Source: Clostridiales bacterium (lineage in GTDB: Bacteria > Bacillota > Clostridia > Peptostreptococcales > JAAYPU01). Taken from it: 7,779 bases of DNA. Where the stretch lies: contig JAAYPU010000076.1 of assembly GCA_012519645.1 (NCBI GenBank), positions 1 through 7,779 of the forward strand, in the 5' to 3' direction. Below, one piece after another: positions 4,518-7,779 of this stretch; position 1 is the first letter of the stretch, and each line of letters opens with the position of its first letter. Both the position numbers and the translations under genes were made by a program. The notes under the pieces are model-generated. The model saw nothing but the letters and a program-made list of their open reading frames with translations, ran no database searches and was not told the origin of the DNA.

Positions 4518-5144
4518 ATGAAAAAAGGATTATTAATTGTAATCTCCGGACCATCAGGAGCTGGGAAAGGCAGCATATGCAAGGAACTCACGAAAATGCT
4601 TAATTTAGATATATCCATATCTGAGACTACGCGGCAGCCAAGAGAAGGGGAGGTAGATGGGAAAAACTACTTCTTTGTTACTAAGGAAGCATTTATGGAT
4701 AAGGTTCAAAAAGATGGATTTCTGGAATATGCCGAGGTTTATGGAAATTTTTATGGCACACCAAAGGATTACGTTATGAGCAAAATAGAAGAAGGGAAGG
4801 ATATTGTTTTGGAAATAGACTTCCAAGGAGCACTTCAAGTAAAGGAAAGATATCCTGAAGGAGTCTTCATATTTATTCTTCCACCATCATTAGAAGAATT
4901 AAAAAACAGGATCGTTCATAGGGGTTCGGAGACTGAAAAAAGTTTAGAGGAGAGATTTGGCAGTGCACTAAAAGAAATATCCTATATTGACAAATATGAT
5001 TATTGTGTTATAAATGATGAAGTAGAAAAAGCAGCAAATAAAGTAAAAGTAATTATAGAAGCGGAACACTATCGGGTCACCAAGGAAATATACAATTTGA
5101 TTCAAAAATATAAGGAGGAAATGAAATGCTCTACCCTTCAGTAA
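4518..5144 (+). CDS. gmk: Guanylate kinase
   Basis: Phosphorylates GMP (and dGMP) to GDP with ATP, an essential cytoplasmic step in guanine nucleotide supply; in Firmicutes the enzyme is a known target of (p)ppGpp inhibition. The 208-residue product shows the P-loop GPSGAGKGS (11-19), the GMP-binding region SETTRQPREGE (35-45) and GKNYFF, FLEYAEVYGNFYGTPK (68-83), LEIDFQGALQV (98-108) and the Arg-containing lid RIVHRGSETE (131-140). Start set at 4518: GAGGAG (4507-4512) lies 5 nt upstream and the protein then begins MKKGLLIVISGPSG as in the family. An in-frame ATG at 4503 would add MRGEC but lacks a good ribosome binding site. Its last 19 nt overlap rpoZ in another frame. Confidence 0.96.
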   Translation: MKKGLLIVISGPSGAGKGSICKELTKMLNLDISISETTRQPREGEVDGKNYFFVTKEAFMDKVQKDGFLEYAEVYGNFYGTPKDYVMSKIEEGKDIVLEIDFQGALQVKERYPEGVFIFILPPSLEELKNRIVHRGSETEKSLEERFGSALKEISYIDKYDYCVINDEVEKAANKVKVIIEAEHYRVTKEIYNLIQKYKEEMKCSTLQ

Positions 5145-5347
5145 ATCAATTAAGGGATAAGGTGGATAGCAAGTATTCTCTTGTTATTCTAACTGCAAAA
5201 CGTGCAAGGGAAATTATTGATGGAAGTCCAAAACTTATTGATACGGATATAGAAAAGCCGGTATCCATAGCTGCGATTGAGATCGCAGAAGGTCTTGTAA
5301 AATATAAACGGGAAGAAAAAAATAATAGTATAAATGGTGGAGTATAG
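5126..5347 (+). CDS. rpoZ: RNA polymerase omega subunit
   Basis: Small subunit that supports assembly and stability of RNA polymerase through beta-prime. At 73 residues it has the normal size for Firmicutes. Visible signatures are the N-terminal MLYPSVNQL, KYSLVILTAKRAREI (16-30) and EKPVSIAAIEIAEGLV (43-58), followed by a short charged tail. AAGGAGG (5112-5118) is 7 nt upstream of the ATG and lies inside gmk. The coding region overlaps the gmk end by 19 nt, so translation is probably coupled. coaBC starts 5 nt after the stop. Confidence 0.95.
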   Translation: MLYPSVNQLRDKVDSKYSLVILTAKRAREIIDGSPKLIDTDIEKPVSIAAIEIAEGLVKYKREEKNNSINGGV

Positions 5348-5352
5348 TATAT

Positions 5353-6543
5353 ATGAAACACGTAGTTGTGGGCGTTTCGGGAGGGATAGCTACTTATAAG
5401 GCATTGGATGTGATAAGCCGCCTTAAGAAGCAAGGTATCAATATTCATGTTATAATGACCAAAAACGCCTGTGAATTTGTGACACCTTTGTCGTTTCAAA
5501 CAATTTCACAGAATTATGTAATAAGCGACATGTGGGCTGAGCCTAAGACATGGGAAGTTGAGCATATTGAGTTATCGAAAAAAGCAGATGCTTTTCTCAT
5601 CATTCCTGCTACTGCAAATCTTATTGGGAAAATAGCAGCAGGCATTGCTGATGATATGCTTACCACTACCGTTATGGCTGCAAAATGCCCTGTTATTTTA
5701 GTGCCGTCAATGAATACTAATATGTATGAAAACCCTATATTTCAGGAAAATATGCAAAAGCTTAAGGCCATAGGGTATCATTGTATGGAACCGGCCGAAG
5801 GCAGACTTGCCTGCGGAGATTATGGAAAAGGAAAGCTTCCTGATCCAGAAGATATCGTAGGATATGCTTTAGAAGTATTAAACAGAGGAACAAAGAAAGA
5901 TTTTGACGGTAAAAAGGTACTGGTTACAGCAGGACCTACCATTGAAGCTATTGATCCCGTAAGATTCATTACAAACCATTCTTCCGGGAAAATGGGATAT
6001 GCCATTGCGGAAGAAGCATATAACAGAGGAGCCGAAGTTGTTTTAGTTTCGGGGCCTGTTCATCTGTCCTGCTCAGATGGAATAAAAAGAATCGATATTC
6101 AAAGTACTCAGGATATGCTTGAGGCTGTTTTAGCTCATGAATCATGGGCAGATGTAATTATCAAAGCTGCAGCTCCTGCAGACTATAGACCGGCAGCTGT
6201 TTCCGACAGCAAAATCAAAAAGGGTGAAGAAAGTCTAGAAATAAAATTTATTCGTAATCCGGACATTCTTATGGAACTCGGAAAAAATAAAGGAAAAAAA
6301 ATACTTGTCGGATTTGCTGCTGAAACACAAAATGTAGTTGAATATGCCAAGGAAAAGATAGTGAAAAAGAATCTTGATTTTATTGTTGCCAATAACGTTA
6401 CGGAAACAGGAGCAGGATTTAAAAGCGATACAAATATCGTGAAGATAATAGATTCACAAGGGAATATTACCGAGTATGATATGAAAACGAAAAAAGAGGT
6501 AGCGAATATTATACTAGATAAAGTTAGATTATACACAGAGTAG
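5353..6543 (+). CDS. coaBC: Bifunctional CoaBC: phosphopantothenoylcysteine synthetase/decarboxylase
   Basis: Carries out two successive steps of coenzyme A synthesis: CTP-dependent ligation of 4'-phosphopantothenate with cysteine (CoaB) and FMN-dependent decarboxylation to 4'-phosphopantetheine (CoaC). The 396 residues are full length. The N-terminal flavoprotein half has VGVSGGIATYKA (6-17), catalytic His71 in VEHIELS, PATANLIGKIAAGIADD (85-101), PSMNTNMYENP (118-128; Asn121) and the active-site Cys154 in GRLACGDYGKGKL. The C-terminal CoaB half has VLVTAGPTIEAIDPVRFITN (189-208), SSGKMGYA (210-217), KAAAPADYRP (271-280), the lysine-rich KIKKGEE (287-293) and VGFAAETQN (319-327). His71, Asn121 and Cys154 correspond to the E. 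coli His75, Asn125 and Cys158 catalytic residues. GGTGGAG (5336-5342) is about 10 nt upstream. The stop codon lies within a terminator-like hairpin. Confidence 0.97.
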   Translation: MKHVVVGVSGGIATYKALDVISRLKKQGINIHVIMTKNACEFVTPLSFQTISQNYVISDMWAEPKTWEVEHIELSKKADAFLIIPATANLIGKIAAGIADDMLTTTVMAAKCPVILVPSMNTNMYENPIFQENMQKLKAIGYHCMEPAEGRLACGDYGKGKLPDPEDIVGYALEVLNRGTKKDFDGKKVLVTAGPTIEAIDPVRFITNHSSGKMGYAIAEEAYNRGAEVVLVSGPVHLSCSDGIKRIDIQSTQDMLEAVLAHESWADVIIKAAAPADYRPAAVSDSKIKKGEESLEIKFIRNPDILMELGKNKGKKILVGFAAETQNVVEYAKEKIVKKNLDFIVANNVTETGAGFKSDTNIVKIIDSQGNITEYDMKTKKEVANIILDKVRLYTE

Positions 6544-6563
6544 GTAAACTACTCTATTTTTTT
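6537..6563 (+). terminator. Intrinsic terminator/attenuator between coaBC and priA
   Basis: The arms AGAGTAG (6537-6543) and CTACTCT (6549-6555) form a perfect 7-bp stem around the loop GTAAA, followed by one A and seven Ts (6557-6563). The coaBC stop codon TAG is the last three bases of the 5' arm, so a terminating ribosome would cover the hairpin. The stem has only three G-C pairs, so termination is probably partial. priA begins 15 nt after the T-run. Confidence 0.6.
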
Positions 6564-6577
6564 ACGGGGTGGGTTTT

Positions 6578-7779
6578 ATGCTTTTTCTTCAAGTTGTTCT
6601 GAATAAAAAAACCGATCAAACGGACTATTTATATACTTATACATGCAACGAGAATGTAAGTATAGGTGATCGCGTACTGGTTCCTTTCGGACAGGGAAAT
6701 AAAGTGACAGAAGGCTTTGTATTTGATATATCGGATAGAACAGATATAAGTCCATCGAAACTTAAATCTGTTCTGGAGGTAATTCGTGATGGGGTATCTT
6801 TGAATAAGGAAACGATAGAATTGTGCTGTTGGATGAAGGAAGAATATAACTGTCGTTACATAGATGCGATTTCATGCTTTATTCCGGCAGGAGCGGCGAT
6901 AAATAATAAGAAGTTAGTATATCTGGTAAAAGAAGATCATACTTTAGAAAAAGATACATTAGAATATCAGATCGTCCAATTGCTGCGTCAGAAAAAAAAG
7001 ATGTCATTAAAACAAATAACAAAAATTTTAGGAGAAAAAGCTGAAAGTAAAGTTGGAGCATTAAGGAATAAAGGTATTGTTGCAATAGATGAAATATTGG
7101 AAAGCAGGGTGAATTCCGCGTATGTTTCTTTTGTCAGGTTGAGGGATAAAGATGCAGCCAAGAAGTATATTGCAGAAAAGAAAAATGCTCTTCGTCAAAT
7201 ACAGGCATTGGATTTATTACTTGAAGCGAATGAGGTTTCCTGTGCATATTTAAAAAATGAATACGGAATAGGAAGAGAAACTTTAAAAGCATTGCAAAAC
7301 AAAGGCTTTGTTGAAATTTTCAATATGGGAAAGAGCAGAATTCCATATCTGAATGTTGATGGCGAAGAAAACGATATTTCTGAACATACATTTGAACAGC
7401 AGGAGGTTTTAAAAAAAATAATACCCTCTATTGAAAAAGGCATACACCGCACTTTTCTTTTGCATGGTGTCACAGGAAGCGGAAAAACAGAAGTGTATAT
7501 GCAGGCAATTCGAAAAACCTTATTAATGGGCAGAAATGCAATAGTATTGGTTCCTGAGATATCTTTGACGCTGCAGATGATAGAAAGATTTAAAGGCAGA
7601 TTTGGAGAAGATGCCTTGGCCGTATTACATAGTAAGCTGTCATTAGGTGAAAGATACGATGAATGGATGCGTATAAAAAGAGGGGATGTACGCATCGTAA
7701 TCGGAGCACGGTCCTCTCTTTTTGCTCCCTTAAAGGATTTAGGTATTATTATAATTGATGAAGAGCATGAGTCTTCATA
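6578..7779 (+). CDS. priA: Primosomal replication restart helicase PriA, N-terminal part
   Basis: DEAH-type 3'-5' helicase that recognises stalled forks and reloads the replisome. 400 codons are open to the window end with no frameshift, about half of the usual 730-800 residues. The N-terminal 3'-DNA-binding domain begins MLFLQVVLNKKTDQTDYLYT and includes SIGDRVLVPFG (29-39). A winged-helix-like region about 125-250 is weakly conserved. The helicase domain has Walker A GVTGSGKTEVY (297-307), motif Ia VLVPEISLTLQ (about 325-335), RIVIGARSSLFAP and the Walker B DEEH (394-397) just before the end. The C-terminal half with the zinc-binding cysteines lies outside. The start at 6578 has the G-rich ribosome binding site GGGGTGGG (6566-6573). 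A terminator-like hairpin precedes it, so its transcription may be partly uncoupled from coaBC. Confidence 0.95.
   Translation, partial: MLFLQVVLNKKTDQTDYLYTYTCNENVSIGDRVLVPFGQGNKVTEGFVFDISDRTDISPSKLKSVLEVIRDGVSLNKETIELCCWMKEEYNCRYIDAISCFIPAGAAINNKKLVYLVKEDHTLEKDTLEYQIVQLLRQKKKMSLKQITKILGEKAESKVGALRNKGIVAIDEILESRVNSAYVSFVRLRDKDAAKKYIAEKKNALRQIQALDLLLEANEVSCAYLKNEYGIGRETLKALQNKGFVEIFNMGKSRIPYLNVDGEENDISEHTFEQQEVLKKIIPSIEKGIHRTFLLHGVTGSGKTEVYMQAIRKTLLMGRNAIVLVPEISLTLQMIERFKGRFGEDALAVLHSKLSLGERYDEWMRIKRGDVRIVIGARSSLFAPLKDLGIIIIDEEHESS

Overview
The window looks like a core chromosomal segment of a low-GC Gram-positive bacterium, most likely in Clostridia or a close relative. The basis is AT-rich DNA, strong AGGAGG-type ribosome binding sites, and the Firmicutes gene order yicC/yloC - remA/ylzA - gmk - rpoZ - coaBC - priA. 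In Bacillus subtilis the same block has the rqcH homologue (yloA) just upstream on the same strand. Here rqcH is present but divergent, and dapF sits between it and yicC. I cannot name the species.

Layout: 1-245 is non-coding and made almost wholly of 7-bp-period repeats and two long perfect hairpins. 246-1982 (minus) is rqcH, a ribosome quality control factor. 1983-2429 is a 447-bp divergent intergenic region with small hairpins, three more period-7 tracts and candidate promoters for both flanking genes. From 2430 everything reads on the plus strand: dapF (diaminopimelate epimerase), yicC (endoribonuclease family), remA (DNA-binding regulator), gmk (guanylate kinase), rpoZ (RNA polymerase omega), coaBC (coenzyme A synthesis) and the first 400 codons of priA (replication restart helicase), which runs off the end of the window.

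The plus-strand genes are tightly packed: a 9-nt gap dapF-yicC, 27 nt remA-gmk, a 19-nt overlap gmk-rpoZ and 5 nt rpoZ-coaBC. There are two likely transcriptional breakpoints. One is a good sigma-A-type promoter in the 78-nt yicC-remA gap. The other is a hairpin plus seven Ts right at the coaBC stop codon, just before priA. The genes are housekeeping: peptidoglycan/lysine precursor, RNA turnover, GMP phosphorylation, transcription, CoA and replication restart. Co-transcription is probably ancestral and need not mean one pathway.

I see no defence system, mobile element, CRISPR array or tRNA/rRNA. The unusual material is the non-coding DNA flanking rqcH. It has six tracts with the same 7-bp period but different unit sequences, and a set of hairpins with short loops (GAA, GCA, AAA) whose stems differ while structure is kept. 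These repeats are the most worthwhile target for follow-up. Their function is unknown to me and may be nil.
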